From DATEBA01 sp035288045 (GTDB lineage: Bacteria > Actinomycetota > UBA4738 > HRBIN12): DNA of 20,122 nt. The stretch lies in the NCBI GenBank assembly GCA_035288045.1, contig DATEBA010000030.1:1-20122 (forward strand). The letters run 5' to 3'. A program made the translations under genes and the position numbers. The notes below the pieces were generated by a model. The model was not told where the DNA came from, did not search any database, and was given only the letters and a program-made list of their open reading frames with translations. Positions 7,754 to 15,229 of this stretch are shown piece by piece (the first letter of the stretch is position 1; the number at the start of each line of letters is the position of its first letter).

Positions 7754-8561
7754 CGCGGCGGTCGTCGTCTGGATGGCCACCACGCCCGCCCTGGCGAAGG
7801 AGATTACGGTCGAGGTCGACTGGGAGCGGACGACGCCGCTGTCGGGCGAGATCGTCGACGGGGAGGTTCGGGTGGTGAGCCCTCCGGCGGGAGGACGCTT
7901 CCCGCTGGCCGTGATCGAGGACCCCCCGGTAGGGGGAACCGGGTACGCGCTCAAGGGCGAGGTCCGGTACGAGGGCGTCGAGGGCACGGGGTTCCTCGAG
8001 ATGTGGAGCGTATTCCCCGACGGGTCGCGCTACTTCTCGCGGACCCTCGCCCCCCAGGGCCCCATGGGCGCCATCACCGGCGACTCCGATGGGAGAGCGT
8101 TTGAGCTTCCCTTCTACCTCCAGGGCGGCGCGCCCCCGTCCAGCCTGGAGATCGGTGTCGTGCTGCCCGGCGCGGGAACGGTTTGGGTGGGCCCCATGCA
8201 GCTCGTCCCGCTCGACGGCGAAGCCGGCTGGTGGTCGGACAGGACCGGAGGCCTGGTCGGCGGCATCGGCGGCGGGCTGATCGGAGTGTTCGGCGCGGTG
8301 GTCGGGGCGCTCGTGTCCAGGCGGAAGGCGCAGCGGTTCGTTCTGGCATCGATGCGAGTCCTCGTGGGGCTCGGAGTGGTGATCCTCGTGGTCGGAGCGA
8401 TCGCGGTGACGACGTCGCAGCCCTACGCGGTCTACTTCCCCGCGCTACTCGGGGGCGTGATCCTGGTCGGGGTGTTCGGGCCCGGCTACAGGACCGCGCG
8501 CAGGTCCTACGAGGACGCCGAGCTGCGACGCATGCGCGCGCTGGACTCCGCGCGGACTTAG
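7728..8561 (+). CDS. Exported membrane-anchored protein of unknown function
   Basis: The chosen start is GTG at 7728, because AGGAGGAG (7714-7721) lies 6 nt upstream and the codons that follow give a good signal peptide (MILANRLASAAVVVWMATTP, cleavage after ALA). Longer readings have no signal peptide. The 277-residue product then has a beta-rich extracytoplasmic domain of about 150 residues that closes with LEIGVVLPGAGTVWVGPMQLV, a pattern seen in jelly-roll, carbohydrate-binding-like domains. Three transmembrane stretches follow (about 194-213, 226-246 and 251-266) and a charged cytoplasmic tail. I do not recognise a named family. The 26-nt overlap with the DUF2089 gene suggests the soluble regulator and this membrane sensor-like protein form a pair. 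Confidence 0.7.
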   Translation: MILANRLASAAVVVWMATTPALAKEITVEVDWERTTPLSGEIVDGEVRVVSPPAGGRFPLAVIEDPPVGGTGYALKGEVRYEGVEGTGFLEMWSVFPDGSRYFSRTLAPQGPMGAITGDSDGRAFELPFYLQGGAPPSSLEIGVVLPGAGTVWVGPMQLVPLDGEAGWWSDRTGGLVGGIGGGLIGVFGAVVGALVSRRKAQRFVLASMRVLVGLGVVILVVGAIAVTTSQPYAVYFPALLGGVILVGVFGPGYRTARRSYEDAELRRMRALDSART

Positions 8562-8579
8562 GGCGCTCAGTGCGGGATC

Positions 8580-8597
8580 CAGCCTGCCCACGCGCTC
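8580..8597 (+). repeat. 18-bp direct repeat, copy 1 (intergenic)
   Basis: CAGCCTGCCCACGCGCTC occurs here and again, exactly, at 9278-9295 inside the ABM-domain gene. The two copies flank the interval that holds the small secreted-protein ORF. Confidence 0.6.
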
Positions 8598-8633
8598 TTT
8601 CGCTGGAGCGCAATGCGGCGCAATATGTGAGCA

Positions 8634-9092
8634 ATGGTCGTGGCCCTCTGGACTCGGCGAGTTCCCTGGTCGACTGGCGTGGCTACTCTCGTTGCGACGC
8701 TGGTCAGCCTAACCGCCTGAGCCAGTCGGGGGCCGGCCGAAGGCTACGCGAGCCCGCCGCCCGTGTACTACGGGGCGCGGCCCTCGCCGGGGGCCGAGGA
8801 CAGTGACACGGGCGAGGGCTGCGTCCCCTGGTCTCCTGATCGCCCCGATGTCCACATCTGCGGCGAAGTAGAGGAGGGGTTCACACCGGCCCCGACGCCC
8901 GGCGGGTACGCGGACTACAAGCAGGTGTGTGACCAGGCGGCCCAGGTTTTCCAGGAGCGAGTCAAGGACCTGGTGCGTTTGTGTGGCCTTGAGGCGACTC
9001 CCGCCATCGACCTGGCAAGCTGCGGCGGGAGGGAGGGGAAGCGCACAGAAGAACCGATGGTTAGTGAAGTTCGCCCTGGCCAACGCCGATGA
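8634..9092 (+). pseudogene. Small secreted protein interrupted by in-frame TGA
   Basis: From ATG 8634 the frame reads MVVALWTRRVPWSTGVATLV and on to SLTA, a typical signal peptide, and meets TGA at 8718-8720. In the same frame it continues without a stop to 9092: ASRGPAEGYASPPP, then a Gly/Pro/Asp-rich stretch with CVPWSP and HICGEVEEG, then a helical part DYKQVCDQAAQVFQERVKDL. Codon third positions after the stop are strongly G/C, as in real genes here. The TGA sits exactly at the expected signal-peptidase region (ALA-like LTA-x-A). The likely explanation is a nonsense mutation or a base error in a secreted protein of about 150 residues. Alternatively only the part from GTG 8763 is translated, or neither is. 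I recognise no family. No good ribosome site is visible. Confidence 0.4.
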
Positions 9093-9208
9093 GGTTTCCC
9101 CATACAGGAGCGCGTGGGTGGTCGAACTCGAGCTGGATGCTGCCGAAGGTGGGTCCGCGGAGGTGGCCCTTCAGGAGAGCCTGTGGCCTCCGGCGTGACG
9201 CCCTGGGC

Positions 9209-9514
9209 TCAGTCGGCCAAGCCCACCTCCGTCGCCGGGTCGAGTACCTTCGCGTCGAACCGCTCGACGAGGTCCCTCAGCCTGCCCACGCGCTCCTTGA
9301 ACACCGGGTGGGAGCGCCACTCCTGGATCGCCTCGTCATCGGTCCACGGGCCGAGACTGACGAAGCGGGTGGGCTGCTCCCGATCGCGGAGGAGCCTGGC
9401 CCAGCTCGCGCCGCGAACGTTCTCGATCGTCCACTGGGCGAGGTCGCGCCACTCCAGGACGAACTCGTCCTCGCGAGCCGACTTCACGTGCCATTCGCCC
9501 GACGTGTACGGCAT
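9209..9514 (-). CDS. Antibiotic biosynthesis monooxygenase (ABM) domain protein
   Basis: A 101-residue protein with the dimeric alpha-beta-barrel pattern of the ABM/heme-degrading-monooxygenase-like families. It begins with a strand SGEWHVKSAREDEF, then a helix EFVLEWRDLAQWTIENV, a second strand ASWARLLRDREQPTRFVSLG, and PWTDDEAIQEWRSHPVFKER where the family has its W-x5-6-W/H region. Members include small-molecule oxygenases and many uncharacterised proteins. The catalytic residues are not conserved enough to name a substrate. The ATG is preceded by AAAGGGG, and it starts 14 bp after the stop of the cysteine-synthase-like gene, so the two form an operon. The 18-bp repeat copy 2 lies within it and encodes ERVGRL. 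Confidence 0.75.
   Translation of the reverse strand: MPYTSGEWHVKSAREDEFVLEWRDLAQWTIENVRGASWARLLRDREQPTRFVSLGPWTDDEAIQEWRSHPVFKERVGRLRDLVERFDAKVLDPATEVGLAD
9278..9295 (+). repeat. 18-bp direct repeat, copy 2 (inside ABM gene)
   Basis: Exact copy of CAGCCTGCCCACGCGCTC at 8580-8597. On the coding (-) strand it specifies ERVGRL of the ABM protein, so this is the copy with an evident coding role. The match breaks down outside the 18 bases. Confidence 0.6.
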
Positions 9515-9528
9515 CGGTTCCCCTTTCG

Positions 9529-10566
9529 TTAACGGATCACCTCGAGGCGGTGCGCGTGCCGATCGAGCTCCTCGATCTCGCGGGGGTCGAGCTCGCGGCC
9601 GCGCTCCTCTGGAATCTCGTGCGGTGTGCGCTCGCCGAAGAGCGCGGTGGAGAAGTAGCGCATGGCGGTGTCGGGGATCAGCGTCACGAGGCGGCGGAGC
9701 TCCGGGTGAGCGTCGGCGACCTTGAGGGCCGCCGTCACGTTGCAGCCGCCCGAGGGGCCGGCGAGGACGCCCTCCTCCCGAGCCAGGCGCCGGGCCATCC
9801 CCAGCGCCTCGTCGGTGGAGATCGTTACCACGCCGTCGATCACCTCAAGGTCCAAGTTCGGCGGGACGATGCCGTCGCCGATGCCGGCGATCCCGTGCGT
9901 GCCCCACTTACGGTCGGCGATCAGGGCGCACTCGGCGGGCTCCGCGGTGTAGATCCGGATCCCGGGTAGCTCCTGGCGGAGGAGCCTCGCGACGCCGCTT
10001 ATCCAGCCGCCGGTTCCCTGGGCGGCGACGATCGCGTCGATCTCGCCGCCGCTCTGCTCGAGGATCTCCGGTCCGCTGGTCAGGCGATGCGCCTCGACGT
10101 TGTCGGGGTTCTCGAACTCCCCCGGGATCCAGAATCGGTCCGGGTCCTCCGCCCGGATCTCGGCCATCTTCTTGAGGGCCAGCTCGATGTCCGACTCGCC
10201 CCCGGGAGTGAGGAAGAGCTCGGCGCCGTAGGCGCGAAGCAGCTTCCTGCGCTCCTCGCTCATCCCCTCCGGCATGATGATCGTGCAGGGATAGCCCTTG
10301 ATGGCGGCGACGGCGGCGGCGGCGATGCCGGCGTTGCCGGTGGTGGTCTCGAGGATCGTCATCCCGGGGTGCAGCTCCCCTCTCTCCTCGGCGCGCTCGA
10401 TCATGTAGGCGTAGATCCGGTCCTTCACCGACCCGGTCGGCCCGTACCACTCGATCTTCGCGAGCAGCTCGTGGCCGTCCGGGCACACACGCTGCATGCG
10501 TACGAGGGGGGTTCGCCCTATCGCGTCGAGCATCGAGGGGAGGGGGCGACGGTATGCGTCCCACAC
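9529..10566 (-). CDS. Cysteine synthase-family PLP enzyme (CysK/CBS-like)
   Basis: A 345-residue fold-type II PLP enzyme. Lys48 in GPTGSVKDR is the PLP lysine, ETTTGNAG (73-80) is the substrate loop, and AAQGTGGWISG is the glycine loop that holds the PLP phosphate. GVLAGPSGGCNVTAAL and IPDTAMRYFSTALF are the C-terminal signatures shared by O-acetylserine sulfhydrylase and cystathionine beta-synthase. The likely reaction is beta-replacement to make cysteine or a related amino acid. The TTTGN in place of TSGNTG, and the 30-residue C-terminal extension (REIEELDRHAHRLEVIR), leave open which sulfur donor or acceptor is used. The GTG start has AGGAGG 8 nt upstream. It is transcribed away from the FAH gene and followed by the ABM-domain gene. 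Confidence 0.9.
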   Translation of the reverse strand: MWDAYRRPLPSMLDAIGRTPLVRMQRVCPDGHELLAKIEWYGPTGSVKDRIYAYMIERAEERGELHPGMTILETTTGNAGIAAAAVAAIKGYPCTIIMPEGMSEERRKLLRAYGAELFLTPGGESDIELALKKMAEIRAEDPDRFWIPGEFENPDNVEAHRLTSGPEILEQSGGEIDAIVAAQGTGGWISGVARLLRQELPGIRIYTAEPAECALIADRKWGTHGIAGIGDGIVPPNLDLEVIDGVVTISTDEALGMARRLAREEGVLAGPSGGCNVTAALKVADAHPELRRLVTLIPDTAMRYFSTALFGERTPHEIPEERGRELDPREIEELDRHAHRLEVIR

Positions 10567-10644
10567 GATCGGTGCCTCCTGCCTGCGGATGCCCGCAATC
10601 TTGCCTCATCGGGGGCGGACAGGGCCAGCCCAGCCTGCTTGCGA

Positions 10645-10650
10645 TAGCCT
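10645..10650 (+). promoter_or_regulatory. Possible -10 element of a leaderless FAH-gltX transcript
   Basis: TAGCCT fits the actinobacterial TANNNT -10 pattern and ends 9 bp before the ATG at 10660. No Shine-Dalgarno is visible before that ATG. The spacing is the same as for the flavoprotein gene at 1524. No good -35 is seen. Confidence 0.3.
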
Positions 10651-10659
10651 CAGGCCGCT

Positions 10660-11415
10660 ATGAGGTTGGCGCGCCTGCGCTTCGGCGACCGCATCGCCAC
10701 GGGGGTGCTAGAGGACGGCGCGGCCAGGCTGCTTGAGGGGACGTTCTTCGAGGACCCGATCCCCACAGGCGAGGAGGTCGGCCTCAAGCACCTGCGGCTC
10801 CTCGCGCCCGTGCTCCCCTCGAAGGTCGTGTGCCTGGGCAGGAACTACGCGGCGCACGCGGCGGAGTTCGGAGGCGAGGTTCCGGAGGAGCCCCTCATCT
10901 TCCTCAAGCCCTCGACGAGCGTGTCGGGGCCCGAGGACCCGATCCCGCTCCCGCGGATCAGCCGGCGCGTGGACTACGAGGGCGAGCTCACGGTGGTTAT
11001 AGGGCGCATCGCCCGAAGCGTTCGCGCCGAGGACGCCTACCGCTACATCCTCGGGTACACCTGCGGGAACGACGTGACGCTCCGAGATCTTCAGAAGAGG
11101 GACGGCCAGTGGGCCCGCGCCAAAGGCTTCGACGGCTCGTGCCCGCTCGGGCCGTGGATCGAGACGGAGCTCGATCCGGGCGACCTCCACATCGAGACGC
11201 GCCTGAACGGCGACGTGGTGCAGTCGGCCACGACCGCCGACATGGTGTTCGGCGTCGCGACGCTGCTCGAGTTCATAACCGAGTTCATGACGCTCCTTCC
11301 CGGCGACGTGATCATGACCGGCACGCCGGAGGGAGTCGGGAGACTCGCGGCCGGGGATCGGGTCGAGGTAGAGGTCGACGGCATTGGCGTGCTCGCGAAC
11401 ACGGTGGCGCCGTGA
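10660..11415 (+). CDS. Fumarylacetoacetate hydrolase (FAH) family protein
   Basis: A 251-residue protein of the FAH/FAHD1/HpcE superfamily, which splits or isomerises beta-oxo and 2-hydroxydienoic acids with a divalent metal. The start of the catalytic domain is KVVCLGRNYAAHAAE (55-69), followed by EEPLIFLKPSTSV. The metal site is formed by the acidic motif DYEGEL (105-110) and Asp138 in GNDVTLRD. Lys155 in WARAKGFDGSCPLGPW and GTPEGVG complete the active site. The specific substrate is not determined; FAHD1-type oxaloacetate decarboxylation or an aromatic-degradation step are both possible. The stop overlaps the gltX start by 4 nt, an arrangement familiar from actinobacteria, so the two are translationally coupled. 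It may be leaderless. Confidence 0.9.
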   Translation: MRLARLRFGDRIATGVLEDGAARLLEGTFFEDPIPTGEEVGLKHLRLLAPVLPSKVVCLGRNYAAHAAEFGGEVPEEPLIFLKPSTSVSGPEDPIPLPRISRRVDYEGELTVVIGRIARSVRAEDAYRYILGYTCGNDVTLRDLQKRDGQWARAKGFDGSCPLGPWIETELDPGDLHIETRLNGDVVQSATTADMVFGVATLLEFITEFMTLLPGDVIMTGTPEGVGRLAAGDRVEVEVDGIGVLANTVAP

Positions 11416-12836
11416 GCATCAGGTGCCGCTTCGCGCCGGCCCCATCGGGATCTCTCCACGTCGGCAACGTCCGCACGGGGCTGTTCAGCTGGGCCTACGC
11501 GCGCCATCACGGCGGGGCGTTCGTGCTGCGGATCGAGGACACCGACGCGAGCCGTGTCACCGAGGAGGCGGTCCACGGCGTGGTCGAGTCGCTCATGTGG
11601 CTGGGGATCGACTGGGACGAGGGGCCCGACGTGGGCGGCCCGCACGCGCCGTACCGGCAGTCGCAGCGGATGGAGGTATACGGGGAGCACGCCGACCGGC
11701 TCGTCTCCGATGGCGCGGCCTACCGCTGCTACTGCACACCCGAGGAGCTCGAGGAGCGGAGGCAGGCGGCGCTCGCGCATGGGGAGCCGCCTGGGTACGA
11801 CGGCCGATGCCGGAGGCTGACGGACGCCGAGCGGAGGGCCCTCGAGGAGGAGGGAAGGCCGTTCGCGCTGCGCTTCGCGATGCCGGAGCGGGAGCACGTG
11901 GTGAGGGACCTCGTGAAGGGGGAGGTGCGGTTCCGGGCGGGAACGCTCCGCGACTTCGTGATCATGCGCTCCGACGGCTCGCCGACGTTCCTGCTGGCGG
12001 TCGCGGTGGACGACATGCTGATGGGGATCACCCACGTTATCCGCGGCGACGACCTGCTGGCGGCCGCCCCGCGCAACGCCGCGGTGATCGAGGCGCTCGG
12101 CGGCACCCCGCCGGCGTTCGCCCACGTCCCGCAGGTGAACGGGCCCGACGGCAGGCCGCTGTCGAAGCGGCATGGCTCGACCTCCGTGGAGGCCTTCCGC
12201 GAGCACGGGATCCTGCCAGAGGCACTGGTGAACTACCTGGCCCTGCTCGGGTGGTCGAAGGACGACCACACGACGTTTCTCTCGCGCGACGAGCTGACCG
12301 CGGCTTTCGACCTGGACCGCGTGTCGAGCAACCCAGCCATGTTCGACTCGCAGAAGCTCGAGTGGATGAACAACCACTACATCCAGACGCTCGACGACGA
12401 CGACGACCTCGCGGCCCGGTGCCTGCACTTCCTGTCGGTCGCCGGGCTCACGCCGGAACTCGGGCTCCTGCGGCGAGCGATGCCGCTGGTTCGCGAGCGG
12501 ATGAAGACGCTGGCAGAGAGCGTGGAGCTGCTCACGTTCCTGTTCACCGACGACGTCGAGCCGAACGAGAAGGCCCGCGCGCTGCTCGAGAAGGCCGGGG
12601 GCGAGTACCTGAGGAAGGCCGCCGACGCGCTGGCGGCGGTCGAGCCGTGGACCGCTGGAGCGATCCAGGCAACCCTGGACGCGGTGGCGGGGGAGGCCGG
12701 GCTCAACCGCACGAAGGGCTGGCAGCCGATAAGGGCCGCCGCGACGGGCTCGAACGTGTCGCCGCCCCTACCGGAGTCGCTGGAGCTGCTAGGGCGCGAA
12801 CGCACGGTGGCGAGAATCCAGGGGGCGGCTCGGTAA
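11412..12836 (+). CDS. gltX: Glutamyl-tRNA synthetase
   Basis: A 474-residue class I aminoacyl-tRNA synthetase that charges tRNA-Glu. The HIGH-type motif is PSGSLHVGNVRTG (11-23) and the KMSKS-type motif is PLSKRHGS (about residues 248-255). A zinc-type segment CYCTPEELEERR, ending YDGRCRRL, lies between them. FVLRIEDTDASR and HVIRGDDLL are further GluRS signatures, and the C-terminal helical domain (from about residue 320) recognises the anticodon. The GTG start at 11412 was chosen over longer readings because the frame upstream is the shadow of the FAH gene and the HIGH region begins within 20 residues. Translation is coupled to the FAH gene by a GTGA overlap. The gene converges on galT with only 13 bp between stops. 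Confidence 0.97.
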   Translation: MSIRCRFAPAPSGSLHVGNVRTGLFSWAYARHHGGAFVLRIEDTDASRVTEEAVHGVVESLMWLGIDWDEGPDVGGPHAPYRQSQRMEVYGEHADRLVSDGAAYRCYCTPEELEERRQAALAHGEPPGYDGRCRRLTDAERRALEEEGRPFALRFAMPEREHVVRDLVKGEVRFRAGTLRDFVIMRSDGSPTFLLAVAVDDMLMGITHVIRGDDLLAAAPRNAAVIEALGGTPPAFAHVPQVNGPDGRPLSKRHGSTSVEAFREHGILPEALVNYLALLGWSKDDHTTFLSRDELTAAFDLDRVSSNPAMFDSQKLEWMNNHYIQTLDDDDDLAARCLHFLSVAGLTPELGLLRRAMPLVRERMKTLAESVELLTFLFTDDVEPNEKARALLEKAGGEYLRKAADALAAVEPWTAGAIQATLDAVAGEAGLNRTKGWQPIRAAATGSNVSPPLPESLELLGRERTVARIQGAAR

Positions 12837-12849
12837 CGCGGGTCGCGGG

Positions 12850-13854
12850 CTACTGCCCCGCGTGTGCGTGGTGGAGCGCACCGCGTAGGGCTACCGCTGA
12901 GTCCTCGGGTAGCACCGTGTTGATGCTCATCGCCGAGCCGATCTCGAAGCCGGCGGGGGTGGTGAGCTTCGGCAGGATCTTCACGTGCCAGTGGAAGTAC
13001 TCCTCGGGGTGGCCGTTCAGTGGCGCGGAGTAGAGCACGAGGTTGTAGTCGGGGTCTCCGCAGGCGGCGCGGATCGCGCCGAAGGTCGATCGCAGCAACG
13101 AGGCGAAACCCTCGATCTCCTCGTCCCGGATCTCGCCGAACGAGGACTCGTGGCTCGTCGGTAGGATCCACGTCTCGAAAGGCGTGGCCGCGGCGAAAGG
13201 CACCAGCGACACGAACCCGCCGCGCTCCTCGACGATACGGGCGCCGGCGTCGCGCTCGGCCTCGATCAGGTCGTCGTAGACGCAGTGGCCGTTGTCGTCG
13301 AAGTACCGCGTCGCGACGTCGAGCCTGCGGATCAGCCGGGGGAGGAAGACCGGCGTCGCCACCACCTGGGAGTGAGGATGCACCAACGAGGTGCCGGCCA
13401 GCGTCCCGAAGTTCTTGAACACGACGACGGCGCGAAGCTGCGGCTCTGCGATCAGCTCGCGGTAGCGGGCGCGCCACATCCGGACGACGCGCGAGACCTC
13501 CTCGACGGACATGTCGTGCATGCGGGCGTCGTGGCGGGGCGACTCGATCACGACCTCGTGGCTGCCGACCCCCGGCATGTCCCGGAACATCGGCGAGCCC
13601 CCGCGCTCGGTGGAGCCGTTGCCGCCCAGCGCTCCGTACTTGTTCGGCACGACCCGGACCTGCCACCCGTCCGCGGGGTCGCGGGCGACCTCCGGCGGCG
13701 TCTGGTCCTCGTTCCCCGGACAGAAGGGGCACGACGGGTCGCGTGCCGGCAGCTCGGGGCGCGCCCAGACGGCGGGGGAGTGCGGGCGGTCGCCGCGCAC
13801 GGGCGCGACGATCACCCATTGGTGGGTCGTGGGATCCTGACGGAGCACGGACAT
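12850..13854 (-). CDS. galT: Galactose-1-phosphate uridylyltransferase
   Basis: A 334-residue HIT-superfamily enzyme of the Leloir pathway. It moves UMP from UDP-glucose to galactose-1-phosphate. The catalytic motif HPHSQ is at 159-163, with His161 as the nucleophile that carries UMP. The likely structural zinc ligands are Cys42 and Cys45 (CPFC), His108 and His159, matching the E. coli enzyme. KNFGTLAGTSL precedes the active site and EEYFHWHVKILP is the conserved C-terminal motif. The ATG at 13854 has a GAGG ribosome site about 5 nt upstream. No galK or galE is visible, so the gene may be used for other nucleotide-sugar work. Confidence 0.93.
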   Translation of the reverse strand: MSVLRQDPTTHQWVIVAPVRGDRPHSPAVWARPELPARDPSCPFCPGNEDQTPPEVARDPADGWQVRVVPNKYGALGGNGSTERGGSPMFRDMPGVGSHEVVIESPRHDARMHDMSVEEVSRVVRMWRARYRELIAEPQLRAVVVFKNFGTLAGTSLVHPHSQVVATPVFLPRLIRRLDVATRYFDDNGHCVYDDLIEAERDAGARIVEERGGFVSLVPFAAATPFETWILPTSHESSFGEIRDEEIEGFASLLRSTFGAIRAACGDPDYNLVLYSAPLNGHPEEYFHWHVKILPKLTTPAGFEIGSAMSINTVLPEDSAVALRGALHHAHAGQ

Positions 13855-13926
13855 GCCTGCCTCTGAAGAGGGTATCGGGCGGTCGGGGGATCTTCAGGAG
13901 TTCCGCCGAGGAATTCCCGGGAAAGG

Positions 13927-13955
13927 CGATCCCGCGGGCAGGGTCCGCGGGATCG
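13927..13955. terminator. GC-rich hairpin between cytochrome gene and galT
   Basis: An 11-bp perfect stem, CGATCCCGCGG (13927-13937) with CCGCGGGATCG (13945-13955), and a 7-nt loop. It follows the stronger hairpin at 13968-14007 in the direction of cytochrome transcription. No T run is present, which is common for GC-rich terminators. Confidence 0.45.
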
Positions 13956-13967
13956 AGTCGTGCGGGT

Positions 13968-14007
13968 GCCGGGGGCGCCGCGGCACGGGCTCCGCGGCGC
14001 CCCCGGC
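13968..14007 (-). terminator. Strong hairpin terminator downstream of the cytochrome gene
   Basis: A perfect 16-bp stem, GCCGGGGGCGCCGCGG (13968-13983) paired with CCGCGGCGCCCCCGGC (13992-14007), and an 8-nt loop. It lies 28 bp after the cytochrome stop codon. There is no T tail, so it is an I-shaped terminator of the kind seen in GC-rich bacteria, or an mRNA-stabilising 3' end. Confidence 0.65.
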
Positions 14008-14035
14008 CCCGTTGTCTCGGGCTATGTGCCTACGC

Positions 14036-15181
14036 CTACGGCAGGCTCCTGTTGCTCAGGTGGCACGTCACGCACAGCGCATCCGGGTAGTCCTTCAACA
14101 GGTCACCGACCGTCGAGGTGTGGGGGAAGTCCTTCGAGGTGGTGTCGGCGTTGGGGTTCCCGTGGCACGCCGTGCACGACGTGGGGTGGTTGTGAGGCGT
14201 GCCGCCGAACGCTGCGTCGACCCTGTCGGGATGGCACTCGCCGCACCAGCTGACCGCGTCGCGGCCTCGGTAGTCGGCGTTCCAGGACCTTGGCGTCCCG
14301 TAGGAGAAGTTCGGGTACATCGACAGCAGCTTGTACCCGTACAGGTAGACGGTCTGGCCCTCGGAGTCGACCACCGTGGCGTCCGTGCACGGTGCTCCAC
14401 CACCCGTGGAGGTGCACAGCTTCCACTGTCCCGCGTCCAGCCACAGGTATTTGACCGAGCCGCCTCCGGCCCAGATCGGGGTGTCGTTCGCCCAGTTCAT
14501 GAGCGTCTGGGCGCCGGTGGAGCTTGTCCGGGTCCACACCTTCTTGGTGTTGATCGCCTGACCGGACTCGCCGTGTGGCGTGTGGCAGCTACCGCAGTAC
14601 AGACCCCCGCTTCCCGCGGCCGCGGTTCCTGCTCCTGCGGGGGTGTCGGAGTCGGCCGTGCCAGAGGCAGGACCACCCGACGTCCAGCCGTAAGACCACT
14701 CGCCCTCCATCATCGTGACCCCGTCGGGTGAGTTGGCCGACCCGATGCCGTGCTCGGACCCCGGCGCCGCGCTGTCGTACACCGTACGGACGGAGGCCGT
14801 TCCGATCGTCCCCGTCCCGAGCGGGTCCCGAGTCCCCGTCTCGGCGTCGCCCATGTACCCGTGGCACGTAGCGCACGTGTCCGTGACGCTCGACTTCCAG
14901 AGCAGCGCGTACTCGCCGTCCGCGTCGTGAACGTCGTGACACTGGAGACAGAAGTTCGACGACGAGGAGTGGCCGCCGTGGGGTGCGTCGTCCGGATCCA
15001 CGGGGTCGGCTATCTTCGGCGGGGTCGGTCCGTTGAAGCCGGTGGACGCCCACGCCGCGCCACCGAGCGCGAACGCGAGGATCGCGGCCAGCCCCGCGAT
15101 CGTTCCAAGTCTTGCGATGCTTCTCCACCTTGTTTCACCTCCCCCGTGGGGGCTCGTGAATCCGTTCACAAGCTCCGGCAT
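14036..15181 (-). CDS. Secreted hexaheme cytochrome c
   Basis: From ATG 15181 the product is 381 residues. The N-terminus has a positively charged stretch and a hydrophobic core (RLGTIAGLAAILAFALGGAAWA), with cleavage expected near residue 45. Six CXXCH heme sites follow: C78 (CLQCH), C103 (CATCH), C196 (CGSCH), C313 (CGECH), C336 (CTACH) and C370 (CVTCH). The many other histidines could be distal heme ligands. Cys256 and Cys265 lie outside the motifs and may form a disulfide. The protein would carry electrons outside the membrane; no full match to a named family is claimed. This start lies downstream of a good promoter, whereas the longer reading from 15280 would begin before it. A second perfect ribosome site makes the start uncertain. 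It follows the radical SAM gene in the same direction, and cytochrome maturation genes are not in view. Confidence 0.85.
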   Translation of the reverse strand: MPELVNGFTSPHGGGETRWRSIARLGTIAGLAAILAFALGGAAWASTGFNGPTPPKIADPVDPDDAPHGGHSSSSNFCLQCHDVHDADGEYALLWKSSVTDTCATCHGYMGDAETGTRDPLGTGTIGTASVRTVYDSAAPGSEHGIGSANSPDGVTMMEGEWSYGWTSGGPASGTADSDTPAGAGTAAAGSGGLYCGSCHTPHGESGQAINTKKVWTRTSSTGAQTLMNWANDTPIWAGGGSVKYLWLDAGQWKLCTSTGGGAPCTDATVVDSEGQTVYLYGYKLLSMYPNFSYGTPRSWNADYRGRDAVSWCGECHPDRVDAAFGGTPHNHPTSCTACHGNPNADTTSKDFPHTSTVGDLLKDYPDALCVTCHLSNRSLP

Positions 15182-15194
15182 CCCGCAATCAGGA

Positions 15195-15200
15195 CCTCCT
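15195..15200 (-). promoter_or_regulatory. Ribosome binding site upstream of the cytochrome start
   Basis: On the coding strand AAGGAGGT is an 8-base match to the 16S anti-Shine-Dalgarno. It is 13 nt from ATG 15181, longer than usual. A second 8-base match, GGAGGTGA (15142-15135), lies 6 nt before GTG 15128, which is in a different frame. This doubling decides the start question and is discussed in the findings. Confidence 0.5.
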
Positions 15201-15229
15201 TTGTCATTAATCGCTACAACGCTGGCCCG

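Noticed and set aside
8718..8720. TGA read as tryptophan or selenocysteine
   Set aside because: Several genes in the window end in TGA, and no selenocysteine insertion hairpin was recognised after it.
10830..11411. Upstream extension of the gltX frame
   Set aside because: It is the shadow of the FAH gene in another frame and is Arg/Pro-rich. GltX signatures begin just after GTG 11412.
13863..13897. CTGAAGA/TCTTCAG repeat before galT as a translation-control hairpin
   Set aside because: Only 7 bp with a 21-nt loop; chance is a fair explanation.
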